From contig OW285188.1 of assembly GCA_935421135.1 (NCBI GenBank), positions 13,989,233-14,053,232 on the forward strand: DNA of 64,000 nucleotides. The letters run 5' to 3'. A model generated the notes under the pieces. It searched no databases. It saw only the letters and a list, made by a program, of their open reading frames with translations, and was not told the DNA's origin. Origin of the DNA: Bugulina stolonifera (lineage: Eukaryota; Bryozoa; Gymnolaemata; Cheilostomatida; Bugulidae). Made by a program: the position numbers and the translations under genes. This document shows, one piece after another, positions 25,349-38,007 of the stretch; positions within the stretch are counted from its first letter, which is position 1; every line of letters begins with the position of its first letter.

Positions 25349-27907
25349 TCATTTGTAATAGTGAGGTAGTGAGTCGCTTGCACACCGAATTCCTAAATTT
25401 CCAGCCGAGCTGTCTGGTGTATTTTGACTACGAGCAGCACATCTATGCCTATAGCAATAGCTCTACAAGGATATAAAACATAGGAGAAAATATATAAAAT
25501 AATAATGTGATGGGTAAAAAAATAATGAAGGTGGCACAATATAAGCACATGGAATGATTATAATGATAGCGATAGATGACCACATCCAAGACATGAAGCA
25601 GACACTTAGTCCTAGTAACCGATAACATCTCTAATCTTGTGATAGTGTCACATAGTAATAGTGTCACATAGTGATGATGTCACATAGTGATGTATTTATA
25701 TCAATTCTAATGCAGACAAAGATGCTATATTTTGAGAGTTACTTACTTTATCACAAAGATATGAACCTCCCTTTTTCACTTTGTCGGCTCCATTTGCAGG
25801 TCCCTTCTGTAATAGCAGGTTACCAGTCAGAACATGTTCACAAAGCTTATGCATGTAGAATATTAGAGATTCAAAAGGTACAACAGAATTATCAAGTACT
25901 AGTATTAGCACTAGTACTTCTAACTCACAGGGTTATCTTGGAAATCTGGAGAGTGTTTCGTAGTCCACCAATCCTCTGTCCACTCCCATACATTTCCAAC
26001 TATATTCTTCAAACCATATGCGTTTTGTTCAGGAAAAGCATCAACTGGGCCAGTGCTTTCATACCCATCTTCAGCAGCATTAAATTTGGGAAAGTCGCCT
26101 GTAAAAAGATTTTGTAATATGCAGCAATGCCCACAGGTAGCCAATAGCCAATGGTAACTTTGGTAGGCATTATATGTATTGGCAATTATCTTTTCCATCC
26201 AGTCACTTTTCTTTCAAATTGTAATGGAACCCAATATGACATATGCATTCTCCAAATTTCAAAGCCTGGAGAAGTCCTAGAAATATTTTTAAAACTAATC
26301 ATTTGCTTCTTTCAAAAGACTGCTCAAACAGTCATCATTAGTAATAGCAAATAGCACATCATATTATTTTACCTTGCCAGATGTTCATCCAATGTTGATC
26401 TTTTGGTAGTAGTTTGTTTCCCCATGGATATAGCTTATCTTTTTTACCACCTTTACAAGTATACTCCCACTCAGCTTCTGTCGGTAATCTCTTTCCTGCC
26501 CATTTACAAAACGCCTTGGCATCATTCCAAGAGACGTGTATGACGGGATGATTCATTCTAAAACAAAAAGTACATGGTTTGTGGTAAGAGTTTGCTACTA
26601 CATGCATCAAATAGACATCCTGAACTATACAATCTAGATATGAATTATATAGCCTAATTTTGAACATGAACCTTGTTTCGATATTAGAGTCATTGCCCTC
26701 AGGTTTCCTCCAAGAGGCTCCTTTTACTGGGACCCACCATGGTGCAGCAGCAACCTAGAAGTAATGACAACCATTAAATAACACCTAACTGCACACAGCC
26801 ACGAATAAACCAATAGCATGAATAGACAACAGTGAGCCTATATAGATGAGGCATTATGCAAACATAGGGGAAAACATCAGTAGCATACACATATCGGTTG
26901 CATGCACGATGTAAGTTTAGGTAAATGCATGTTTTAGTTAGGTTTGCATTTCATTCAGCCTAAAAGAGGCATACATGAATGAGCAACACAACTTACAGCC
27001 TGGTCTATCTTCTCTGACGTCTCCTTACTAAGTAGATTTTCAAATACAAAAGTGTCCCCAAATTTCTCAGCCTACAGTCAAAAGATATTATATGAAGTAT
27101 ATAAAACTTGGAAAAAACAAGATATAATATGTTTAGTGCTCTGCTATCTGCTTAAATATTTCAGCGAATAGTTCACCAAGAGTACCTGATAGTTGACATC
27201 AATATCAATTGGAACGACAAAATGAAAATGAATTACATGTAGGTACTGTTGGTGATAGGCCTAATTACCTCAGTTTTATAGTTGGTAGCATCCACGAAAG
27301 CAGCAAATACCTGGTTGCTTACTTCATGTTTATCTATATAGAATGCTCCCACTTTTGTTTCCCTGATAGGCCCTTCTCCATCTTGTGGAATAAATACCTG
27401 GTTGGTACCCATGTAAAACAAACCGCCAGAAATTTTTAACATGGGACTAGAAGCAAATATAGAACCCATATCTACTTCCTTCCTTATGTTATTGTCACTA
27501 TTATCAACTGAATTATGACTCTCACTATCTTCCTCTATCTCAACCACAGCATCTAAATCGTGATCATCTTCCAACTCTGGGGAATTCTTCTGTGACTCTA
27601 TCTTCACACCTTCATTACATAGATCCTTGTTATTTGTTTGGCAAAATCCATCAGGACGGGTCGTATCGGCGTCTTTAGAAACGACATTGTTTCGACTGAG
27701 TTTGTTACAGCCACAGTCTGAATTAGGCTCTGATTTTGAACTTAGCACACTTTCAGGTTGTTTCTTCTCAGATCCAGTAGAAGTAGTTTCAGCAGAGGCT
27801 AATAAAACTGGCGCAATAATATTGAAAACCAAGAGGCATGCTGTTAATGAGATTAATAAACGTGCTAGAATGCCAATATCCTTGCGTGAAACAGACAGGA
27901 GCAGCAT
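25349..27907 (-). CDS. SUMF1: Formylglycine-generating enzyme (sulfatase-modifying factor 1)
   Basis: ER enzyme that oxidises the active-site cysteine of sulfatases to formylglycine. Seven exons read on the - strand: 27907-27269, 27071-26997, 26754-26672, 26557-26373, 26098-25929, 25806-25747, 25462-25349. All phases agree, giving about 441 residues (human about 374). The N terminus has a hydrophobic signal or anchor ([21 protein letters not shown]). A long acidic, low-complexity spacer follows, unlike vertebrate SUMF1. The FGE fold then begins ([26 protein letters not shown]). Later landmarks are [51 protein letters not shown] and [10 protein letters not shown]. The exon junction recreates [20 protein letters not shown], which keeps both catalytic cysteines of the family. 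It ends [12 protein letters not shown]. It is divergent to QPRT. Confidence 0.94.
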
Positions 27908-28902
27908 TTTTTTTAAACGAAAGTAGAGTAAAAAAGATAGGCGAGTTGAAGTACACTACATGTACAGCTCAGTGAGTTTACTGCATTTGGTGTACGTGTT
28001 GTCAAAGTGAAACTCAACCAGAAGTGAAACCATTTTTTGAAGTGGAATATTGTCTGCTTTGTTGATCCGCAACAATATTATAATATTACAATTGACTCAA
28101 AATGCATGTACATATTTTTAAAAAACTTTAAATATTAAAATTTTAAAATTCCATTGTAACAACACAATGGTAATTTTAAGAAAGATATAAAAATTCTTTT
28201 TATTTGCCGAATTGCATAACAAATATTTGAGACATATAACCTTTTTAAAAAACTTCCTGCTTTCTGCAGCGACCAAGGATAGTAGGAGTGATCCTTCTCC
28301 TACTCCTACTATCCTTGCAGCGACCTGCTATCCTTGCAGCAAAGTGTACCACTTTGCCTTGCAGCGACCAAAAATAGTATCCCCTACTCTTATAGGATAA
28401 GGATAGTACCTCCTATTTGCTACTATCCTTGCATTCATCTGATTCTGTAGTCTGTAATAAAGACTCTCATCAGTCATGTCCTACTAAATGCTTATTTATT
28501 ATATAATATAATTATAATTATAATAATTCACCTGCCTTTCTAGAAGACCATTGAGCAGGTATACCTAGTTTGTTTTTTTAGCAGTCATGTAATATAATTG
28601 GTTTTAAATAAATTAGCTAGTGTGGTGCTGTAGCCTATATATAGCAAAGACGGTAAAAAGCAAGATAGTTCACTCGATGAATACGCTGTTCCGCCAAAGC
28701 AAATGTGCTCAATTTGGCGGTCTCGTCGTTCTGCCATACATTGATGTACATGTACATATTATATCAACTACCGGAAAATGAGAAGATGATTAATGGAAAA
28801 AAAACATGTAAACTACTGGGAAATAAGAAAATGCCGAAAAACAAATAAGAATTTTGCTTACAAAGTGTTTATTTGCAGTTAACGCTTTGACGGTACAATC
28901 TA
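27908..28902. promoter_or_regulatory. Divergent intergenic region between SUMF1 and QPRT
   Basis: About 1 kb separates two start codons on opposite strands, so both promoters must lie here. At 28691-28698 and 28713-28720 an inverted pair CCGCCAAA / TTTGGCGG resembles E2F-type sites, about 180-210 bp upstream of the QPRT ATG. At 28260-28440 there is a cluster of short direct and inverted repeats (GCAGCGACC at 28266, 28317 and 28361, and GGATAGTAGGAGT with its complement). No TATA box is obvious. Promoter function is inferred from position only. Confidence 0.45.
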
Positions 28903-30600
28903 ATGGCTACTGTTGGAGACGAGCAATTTGATCTGTCTTCAGCCTTAGCACCAACTGCAGTAAAGAAACAGGTTCAGGAATGGCTGATGGAAGATACGCC
29001 ATCCTTTGATGTTGGCGGATTTGTTGTCGGAGATTCAGAGGAGACTGCTATAATTCTATGTAAATCTGAAGGTGTTTTGTGTGGCATTCCATTTGTCGAT
29101 GCTGTTTTTGAGGAGCTAGGTTGTTTGGTGAAGTGGAACTATAGTGAAGGAAGTGTTCTGTCACCGCCAACTACTGTTGCCACCGTGACAGGACAGGCTA
29201 GAAAAATACTTCTTGGTGAACGATTGTCATTAAACATTTTGAGTCGTGCAAGTGGTGTAGCCACTATTTCCAGAAAGGCTTTGGATATATCGAAAGCTCA
29301 TAACTGGAGTGGAGCTGCTGCAGGAACCAGAAAAACAACTCCAGGATTCAGAATGGTTGAAAAGTATTCTCTTCTTGTTGGTGGAATTTCCCAACATAGG
29401 AACGATCTCTCCTCTATGGTGATGCTGAAGGATAACCATATATGGTCGTCAGATGGTGATATTACCAAGGTAATGGAGATTATCTAGTTACAGTAATCAG
29501 ACCTAGAGAGTAATTCCGCAATCTAGATTCACTAGCTATTCAGCTACTTCAGAATGCCAGTTTATTGCAACTTATAAAACTTTTCTGACTAGATTTGCCA
29601 ATTGAGGAATGTGCCATTCCAAAAGATAAAGAAGAATGAATGCATGAAGTGTAAAGCAATAATTTTGTGATTGGGAATTGAATTCACAAAATTAATTATT
29701 ATTCCATCAATTTGCATGCTATAACTACATGTATATTATCAGATTTATGTATTTTGCTTGTATACATAAAAATAACTTGTCTGTTTTGTGTCCCATAATT
29801 TTGTAGAGAATCAAGAATCTACAAGATATTTTCATGATTTGCAAATAGTTTCGAACAGCTATTTCTGGTACTATATTTAACAGGCAGTAAAGAAAGCTCG
29901 TCTAGCTTGTGGTTTCTCAACAAAGATTGAGGTTGAATGCCGAACTTTTGAAGCAGCATGCACGGCAGCATCCGCTGGGGCTGAAGTTGTTATGCTTGAC
30001 AACTTTGAGCATGAGGTCAGTTGTTTATTGTGTTAGAACAACCTATATGTGTATACTGTGTTGTACTTCTAACAAAATTTGTAAATATTGGGCGTACTTG
30101 GAAACTTTGCTGGTTCATATGAGACTGCTTTTGATATCCGAACACAGCTTGAGCGTTCAGGGTGACTAATGCTTGATCTGAATGGGAATCCCTTTTTCTA
30201 CAATAAATGTTATTGCCAGACACTCTAGTTGAGACCGCTGTGTATTATTGAATAAAATAAATTATTGCTGCAGATTGCTATTTATCTAGCTTGCACATGC
30301 AATATCCGAATAGGCCTATTGTATTTGCTTGCAGCATAATGCATGTTGATATTCTTTTCGATTTTTTAGACTGCCAAGGTAACAGCTCAAATGCTGCGGA
30401 AGAAATACCCTCATCTCATTATAGAGGTTAGTGGGGGGATAACAACCGAGAATTTACCTCTCTACATATGTAATGATATAGATGTACTGTCTATGAGCTG
30501 CTTGACGCAAGGGTATAAGTGTGTTGACTTCTCACTGAAAATCAAGAGGGAGAACTACGACCCTACTAATCCAATGGTTTCGAACGTTCCAAAGCAATAG
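28903..30600 (+). CDS. QPRT: Quinolinate phosphoribosyltransferase (nicotinate-nucleotide pyrophosphorylase, carboxylating)
   Basis: Converts quinolinate and PRPP to nicotinate mononucleotide, CO2 and pyrophosphate, in de novo NAD synthesis from tryptophan. Three exons, 28903-29469, 29884-30015 and 30370-30600, all join in phase 0 to give 309 residues (human 297). The N-terminal alpha/beta domain includes [15 protein letters not shown] and [20 protein letters not shown]. Catalytic-barrel landmarks are [30 protein letters not shown], the basic cluster SQHRNDL, and MLKDNHIW. Later ones are [24 protein letters not shown] and [20 protein letters not shown]. The family's substrate-binding basic residues appear intact. 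The start is the first ATG after an upstream stop-rich region, in the context ctaATGGCT. It is divergent to SUMF1 and convergent with the ataxin-2 copy D. Confidence 0.95.
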
Positions 30601-31849
30601 TTTTTGTTAACCCTTTTTATTATATTACTTCACACATATTATACATGTAGTTCTATACATACATATTACTTATGTTGTGCCAGTTTCTAGATTGGGTGAA
30701 GGGCAACAGGCATTGGTAGGTTTATATTTTGTCTTTGCAATCATTGCTACACTGTATCAAACCTTCCTATTCCTTAGCCATCTCTATTTAGTGGGGTAAA
30801 GTGCTAATTTGATGTCTATATTCACAGATTCCAAATTAACAATGTATTTGAAGTGGTAGCAATCATATTAATCTTCTATTTTCTTTCCATAGTGTGGGGA
30901 TTTGGACACCACTACATCACTTGCAGCTAAAATCACAATTAGTGTTCTAAGTTTTGCATGTCATGCAATAATAAGATAGTAAATAGCGTAATTAACTGGT
31001 AAACGCTGTCTAGTCAATGTTATTCCAACATTGTACATGTCCATTAGGCTACATGTGCAAGGAGCAGTTTGCTACAGCTAATGACTAATGAATATTTTTC
31101 CGAAAACCTTTGTTCAATTTATGCAACAATTTCATTGTATAATTAGGTAAAACTATGGAGACCACTATGACCTCTGTGATAGATGTCCCTATGCAACTAA
31201 TAGATATCACTCCTAGCGTGAGCATAGACAAGCTAATGATCATAACAAGAAGTTGTTCTCTCACTAATTTGATATCTCAAACAGATTGAGAGAAGACAAC
31301 TCCTTGTTATATGACACACTTAGTGACGACATGATTATATTAGAATAACTATTACATTGTATAATAAAACAATAATTTGGGCAATTCACAACAATAAATT
31401 GGTCTGTCTGGTGCAGATAATATATTTGTGAAAATAATGTATAAAGGTAAAACTTATTCCATGACTAGATACCCTAATACTAATACTCTACCTGGAGCCC
31501 CTTCGGAATGGAATAATACTTGTATAATCGGAATGATAATCTAGTTTACTGCAAAAAAGACTTTTAAAACAGCACGGCTTGCAATAAATACTATTATCAG
31601 AAATTATACCTGTACAATCATAATAATCCTAATACCAGATGGTAGTAATACTTGTATAAAAATTAGAAATAATTTGTACCAAAAATAATGCAACAATAAA
31701 TACTATTCCAACACCATTAATAAAATATAATATGTGTAAATAATTGTACACCATGTTTTTTACATAATATTTAATATATGCAAGCTTTTTTATAGGTTAT
31801 ATACATAATTATTATATACATATTTTGAATCCCGAATCTTGTGTCCTCT
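30601..31849. other. 3' region between QPRT and ataxin-2 copy D; foldback relic
   Basis: No coding exon is supported. An imperfect inverted repeat lies at 31218-31318 (ataacaagaagttgttctctc against gagagaagacaactccttg). It shares the AGTTGTCTTCTC core of the foldback family at 32105 and 33721. The remainder is AT-rich 3' UTR-like DNA of two convergent genes. Confidence 0.4.
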
Positions 31850-34211
31850 TTACTGCTGGGATTCATCTGCAATACATGGTAAAGTGTTCATTAGTATGAG
31901 TGACATAACAAGGTTACCTTTGTCTCACAGTAAACCAACTGCATAATAGAGAGAGGAAGAGGACGACTCCCAACTGTATTTGCGGTTTTATTGAGTACAC
32001 ATCCTAGCTGTCCTCTCCTCTGCTGCTTGTTTCAGCTATGCTGGTTATATACCCACCTGCATGTATTGTACAAACAATGTACATATACAGACAATAATGT
32101 GATGTTATAATCATGGGCACTAATAAGCTATTGATCATAATTAGAAGTTGTCTTCTCCCAATTTATCTTCTTTTTGATAATGAAGATAAATTGGGAGAGG
32201 ACAACTTTTAATTATGATCAATAGCTTATTAGTGCCCATGATTATAATGCCTGTACAATACCTATTTGCAGGATAGATAATTTAATACACAAGTACCTGT
32301 TTGACCATATTTGGTGTCTACATTCATAGCTTCCATTGTGATTATGTCATCAAAACGGATCACAAATTTTTTCATCACCTTGTCTTCAGGAGGTATGGAA
32401 TATGAGGGGTCAGCTAAATGTGCACATGCCAGTACCACTTCAAGCTGCAATATACGAAATTATTTATAATAAGTTCAGTAGACGATGAGAGATTTACAAT
32501 GACTTGTTTATTATCAATTTGTCCTCTGAGAATTTTTTGTATAAAGCGAGACAATTTGGAAGAGGACAACTTCAGTTTACACATTTATATTAGATATATT
32601 AGATATAAAAACCTTTGTGGTACCAGGTTTATTATACAATTCTAACATTCCAGCTTGGTATGTTTTTATGTATAGCACCCTGTAGAAGGCTTTACATACT
32701 AACAGGAACACCTGTCAATCTCACATGGCTAGTAGCTGTTCATGTAATCACATTGTTGGACAGAATCTGACAATTCTACTGTGTACAAGTAGGCTCTATG
32801 CCAATTGTCAGCCAAGTCATAATATAGCTGTTCAAAAATCAGTATGTGAGACTTACGTTAGGTGAAAATCCTTGAAATATGCCTTCGAAGCATTGCCCAT
32901 CTATTACTGTAAGTCTTACAGGAACACCCTAGAAAAAAGAATATGACTTCATGACATAACACATTGTGAGAAACATTTCAATATTTGCTTACGGATATGC
33001 TATGAGAATGGTTTTCACATACATATTAATCACTGCGACACTGTCCTAAGTCAGAGTACCCAATACATTACTTACAGAGATAATTATACTATAATTGCAC
33101 TATCCCAACCAGGCACATGTTTATGTTTATTGCCAACCAAAGTATCAATATTTGCATACATATTTCTCAATAATAGTAACTGTATAGTTCAGGTCTTCAG
33201 GACCACTGCAAGTCCAGTTAAATATATTTTATAATTCCATGTAATATTCAAGTAAAATTGCTCAGAGCCAATTCTATGGCTCAACAAGTAATGGCTCTGT
33301 GTAAGCCTGATAAACTTGATGATAACATAGAACAGCAGATGAATCTTGTGAAATATAGATTGTTCATCCATAATAATAATGCCAAGTCAACTCTGTGTTG
33401 ACCATTCAACTGGTTATAATAGCATAGTACAGTACATGTACATAAGATGTAGATACTGTAGTACTTACAATCAGTGAAATCAGTGAAGATGCAAACCTTG
33501 CATTAGAATATACACCACTTATCTACAATAATGAACACAATATAACATTGTATAATCACCAGTTTGACATTGTGTTCATTATGTTCATTACATTGGTGTA
33601 CATGTAAATACAGTATTATAATATTGTATTTACACCAGTCACTAGTCAGTGAGCATCTGGGAGTTAGCCAGAATGTTACTACATTTTACTGTAAAACCAA
33701 TGTTACATCCAGGTGTAGATACATGGGCACTAATAAGCTATTGATCATAATTAAAAGTTGTCTTCTCCCAATTTATCTTCCTCTTCTTTAGAGGAAGATA
33801 AATTGGGAGAGGACAACTTCTAATTGCGATCAAAAGCTTATTAGTGCCTATGTGTAGATACATACATGTATAAAGAACTGAAGATAAGGACATGTTATAA
33901 ATAGGTCTATTAGACGTAGTATAATCTATTTAGCTGCATTATTATTTATAGTATCCTCTAGAAATCATTATTGTAATACAGGAACATATTATTAATATAA
34001 TGGTGACATTAATGCAAGGAGATATTATTAATCGTTTTATAAATAAAATATTTATAAACTATAACAAATAATATAACAACTGTATTAAATTAGGCTATCT
34101 AATAAACAAATACCCAGTATAAACTTTAGACAGTAGGCCCCAGTCACATTTACTTACAACAGCTTCTTCATCTTTGCTTTTAACTTTGCATGCAGTATTA
34201 CTGGCCATCAT
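31850..34211 (-). CDS. Ataxin-2 copy D: Lsm-only protein
   Basis: Five exons on the - strand: 34211-34158 (the exon begins at acceptor position 34214), 33522-33469, 32928-32857, 32444-32297 and 31866-31850. They join in phase to 114 residues. Exon layout and phases match the Lsm-coding part of copies A-C: GVYSNARFASSLISLI, then VPVRLTVIDGQCFEGIFQGF, then LEVVLACAHLADPS and KFVIRFDDIITMEAMNVD. The next exon, which in the other copies leads into LsmAD, reads DESQQ and then TAA. So LsmAD, PAM2 and the tail are absent. The Sm-like fold probably remains and could bind RNA or partners, or the copy may be a decaying paralog. All splice sites look intact, which favours expression. Start: two consecutive ATGs; a further 5' UTR exon is likely. 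Confidence 0.72.
32105..32247. repeat. Foldback element (near-perfect palindrome), copy 1
   Basis: Arms of about 66 bp (left from 32105, right to 32247) run from ttataatcatgggcactaa through agttgtcttctcccaattt to the centre and back. It lies in the last intron of ataxin-2 copy D. The inner arm contains AGAAGTTGTCTTCTCCC. Confidence 0.8.
33721..33854. repeat. Foldback element, copy 2
   Basis: Same family as 32105-32247 (acatgggcactaataagc, then agttgtcttctcccaat and its complement). Arms are about 64 bp with a very short centre. It is located in the first intron of copy D. A single arm of the same family is seen at about 36934-36985. Confidence 0.8.
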
Positions 34212-34639
34212 TAACTGCAAGTTAATCAACAGGAATCTAGCACTAAAGTTTAGAGTGGGACACAGAGTACGTGAATTTCCATAGATCTACACTGTTATCT
34301 TCACAAATATTAATTAGTTTTCCAATGCATTGAACATTCTTTGCACTGTTACAACAACCAGTCTAATAGAAGTGGAGCTGTAAAGTTAACGTATAATTTA
34401 CAGTATATGATGTATTTTTAAAACTACATGTATGGCAGTGTAATAGTTGGTCGGTCCAAGCCACTATTACTTCACCTAACTACACCTAAACGGATGCCAC
34501 ACTAACTGCAACTCGACCTCCCTACTGTTCACCCAGTAGGACGGTCATCCAGCCTATAGCCTATCCCAAAGGATAGCTCCCCGGTTGTCCAAGTCCAGTT
34601 ATAGGATTAGCCTATAACGGTCTTGTAAATCTAATAATA

Positions 34640-34830
34640 ACTTACTTGTAAGCAGAGTAGTTGTAATCCAATAAGAGAGTAGTTGTTGATTCCAGAGTTT
34701 ATTTCTAACTGACTAATATGGTACAAAACAGCTGTTTTTATACTACATGTAACTCACAAAACCACAAGTGGATTACAAAAGATGACGAAATAGCGGGATA
34801 ATTAGTCACAGAACGACATAATGGGTAGCG
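34640..34830 (-). mobile_element. Possible solo-LTR-like segment
   Basis: On the - strand a TATAAAAA box (plus 34730-34743) is followed about 30-40 bp later by AATAAA (tttatt near 34700) in a TG...CA-type context (tgtgactaattatcc ... ctgcttaca). This TATA/poly(A) spacing is typical of retrotransposon LTRs. No internal genes, target duplication or second LTR were found, so this is weak. Confidence 0.2.
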
Positions 34831-34896
34831 ACATAATGGGTAGCTGACTAGCAGTCACTGGACTCTATTCATAAGACAAAAGATAATAGTCTATTA

Positions 34897-36002
34897 CAGG
34901 GATGCCCAAATGTGTCCCTAAGGGACACAGTGTCCCTTTGAATGGATTTTGGTGTCCCTTCATTACTTCTCAAATTTCATACGCAAAAATGGCCTTTTGT
35001 GGCAATTGCACTGCCCAAGTTACACCCAAAAATACATCACAATGTTAAAAAATCCCAAAATATTTTAGCAGACAGTGAAATAGATTTCTGTCAACAATTT
35101 AAAAACTACAAAACATTGCTGGCCTGATTGACCTAATCACAGTGTCAAGAGTTGAAGACAGAAAAAAGTGGAAAGCGCAGGTACCCCAAATTAACTAAAG
35201 TTGCTGTCAAACTGATGACACTCTTTGGTAGCACATTCTTGTGTGAGAGTTTGTTCAGTCACTTGAACTGCATGTATATCAAAAACAAAATTCAGGCAGC
35301 TACTAAAAGAGACGTAGACTTTATGATGACAATTCCATGTCACCCACTAATAATTGTATTCACAAATGTATCATGTAACATGCATAAAATATTCATTACA
35401 ATTTTCATTTAAGGCCGAATCTGACTAGCAAATTTTTCGCATCGTTCCATCATGTTTTGCCAGCATAACAACTTTTTTCCGCTGAGCAACATGCTAGCGA
35501 TGGTTTCTACATAAATGCAATTTCTAGCCTGAGCATGTGTGCTAAGGCTGACAATTATTTTATCTGTGTTTCCTAAGTGCACATCACATAATAACAGCGA
35601 CTCAATTTGGAATTTTTGTTTACAGAGGAAAGTGCACAATGGAGGCAGTAAAAGTTTTGCTGGCCAGTCAAAAGTTAGTATTATTGAGAACTAAACCTAA
35701 AATATTTTTTGCCCTCAATTTTTAATGCCCTGTCCACCATCATTTCGCGGCTAATAACGGCGCATAATTCGCTAGTCTGTTTCTACCTTTATTCTGTTTT
35801 GGTATACTATTCCTGTTATACTTTGGTTAAAGCAGAATCAATAAATTTGCATATTATAATTATATAAAATAACTCATTTTGTATCATAAAAAAATTACCC
35901 ATTTAATAATCGCAATCAAAGCAGCAGCAAAAAATAAGTGTCCCTTGCTCTGATGCGCTTTTAGAATTTGTCCCTTTCCGCCAAAAAGTTTGGGCATCCC
36001 TG
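34897..36002 (+). mobile_element. hAT transposon remnant (1.1 kb)
   Basis: Terminal inverted repeats CAGGGATGCCCAAA ... TTTGGGCATCCCTG are flanked by a perfect 8-bp duplication, gtctatta (34889-34896 and 36003-36010), the hAT signature. At 35152-35330 an open frame keeps part of the hAT dimerisation domain (LMTLFGSTFLCESLFSHLNC, with YPKLTKVA before it). The rest of the transposase is missing or broken, so the copy is nonautonomous. The intact target duplication argues for a fairly recent insertion. Confidence 0.92.
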
Positions 36003-37739
36003 GTCTATTATAATAATCAGTTATTGTAAAGATACACAATCTACTGTAGTTATAAAAGAGGCGCTCACTACTATAACCACACCTTCTAGAATCTAGAATA
36101 TACATGTAATTGCTATTTACTAGGCAGAGTAAACAATATATAATGACATGTCGCATAATAGTTAGTGTCTAGCTTTGGGTCCTTGGCCTAGTTAACCTAC
36201 AGCAGTGTTGTGAGAATGCGCTGTAGAACAGGGGGTTTGTCCACAACAGCAGTTTCTACATGTAAATCACAACTGTATGAGCTAACCACTCAGTACAATG
36301 AGAAATACCTACTAATAGAATAAATGGTTCAAAAGACTTAAAGAAAGATATGCAGTCATAATATAAAATAACATACAATGTACATGGTACCATTATAATG
36401 CAATATATGAGTATAGAACCATTTCAATAATAAAACTTACCCAAGATTTTTCAGTAGGCTATATCTAGAGAGTATGAGAAAGTGTGTGAAAGAGTGTAAA
36501 GTCTCTACTGTACTGTCTATTCCCAGTCAATGGTATCATGCTATCGTAGTTCTGAACATAGAATGTAAGAGCACAAAGAGCACATCTGTTGACAGGAATC
36601 TTTCATTGTTATGCTACATCACAAACAAGGGCAATACTGTGTTATTGTGAGCTGTGAACTAAAAGTGGAGAAAGAGTAGTAATAATTATAAGCTGCTTTT
36701 ATTATAATCATTATGTAGCCCCATTGTGTTATTGTACCTACTAAGTACTAAACATTAGGGAAATCCTAGTGCAAGTTTCCAACCCAAACCCACTGAGTTT
36801 TGTTAATTGTTCAAAATGTAAACTGAAAGAAATAATAATTATAATCATAATTTTGTTATACATGTATAATGTTAGCTGCAATACCTGAGTCTCATCAGGT
36901 GTTAGTAGCTTAGCTCTATACCTATGGCTGTATAGCATAGAGAGAAGACAACTTTTAATTACAATTAATAGCTTATGCCCATGACAGTCCCATATTAGGA
37001 AATTCTAGAGTACCACTAACAACAAGCACAGCGTTATCAATTTCCTAAAAGGGGTCTACCTCAAATTTTTACAAAAAATCAACTTAAAATTATACTTCAT
37101 CATACAGTGTAATATAATATTGATTAATAATTTTTTTTACATTAGGCTATCAATGACTTGCAACTTACTGATATGTGCAATAAATAAACATTATAATTAC
37201 AATTTACACTATATTATTTAAATGGCGCACAAGATTATTCCATACATGGAGATAAAGTTTTATTGGTTTTCTTCAGTTATTAAACAATTTTCACTGTACA
37301 GATAAATAACAATAATATAACATATTGACAAATGATGTATCACATAGAGAGTAAGTTTGATAGTAACAAGAAGCTGTATAAAAACAAATATATGGAGAAT
37401 AAATGCCAGACTCAGGCTAGGAATAGTACATGGGGTAATACTGTATCTAAAGGGGAAAATGGAGAGCAGCTTTGAATACTTTGGTTTCACAACTGGAGTG
37501 GCCTGTAAATATACATTATAATAATATAAATGGTGGCATAATGCACTACAATATAACTTAATAATTATAGCACATGCTGCTGTCTTAATCAATTCACAGT
37601 AAGTAACTGGGTGAATCACTACACTTTATACTGGGCCAACAAACGTTTGGTTTAGTTTTAGAACCAAACCAAACAAGAAATGATATAACCTCCAATCTGT
37701 GTTGAAACTGAGTTGAGACGTTGCCACAAACATACTTTA

Positions 37740-38007
37740 TTAGTGTCTTCGCAACTTAAATTTCAGGCACAGGCCAACTCGCAAAAATATTTTCTGGCAC
37801 ACATCTGTCAAAGAGTCGTGAACCCACCGGCCCAAAGGTAAAATCCTCATTTTCGTGTGAAAAACCCAAGTGTGCGATGAGCTAGAGATGGTTTCGCCTG
37901 GCAAAGCAAAATCCCAGGCCAATAGCCCTTGTGGCCTAGGCCGGGACGGCCATCTTGAAGCTTTTATTTGCAACCTGGGTTCGTCCAAAAAGTCGCAAAG
38001 ACACTAA
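37740..38007. mobile_element. Inverted-repeat element, copy 1 (about 268 bp)
   Basis: The ends TTAGTGTCTTCGCAACTT and AAGTCGCAAAGACACTAA are inverted repeats. The body is clearly homologous along its length to 46073-46343 (shared tcccaggccaatagccctt, gatgagctag, aaaatcctcattttcg). It lies about 390 bp downstream of the module A stop codon. No protein is encoded; the reading frames are shadows. Confidence 0.75.
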
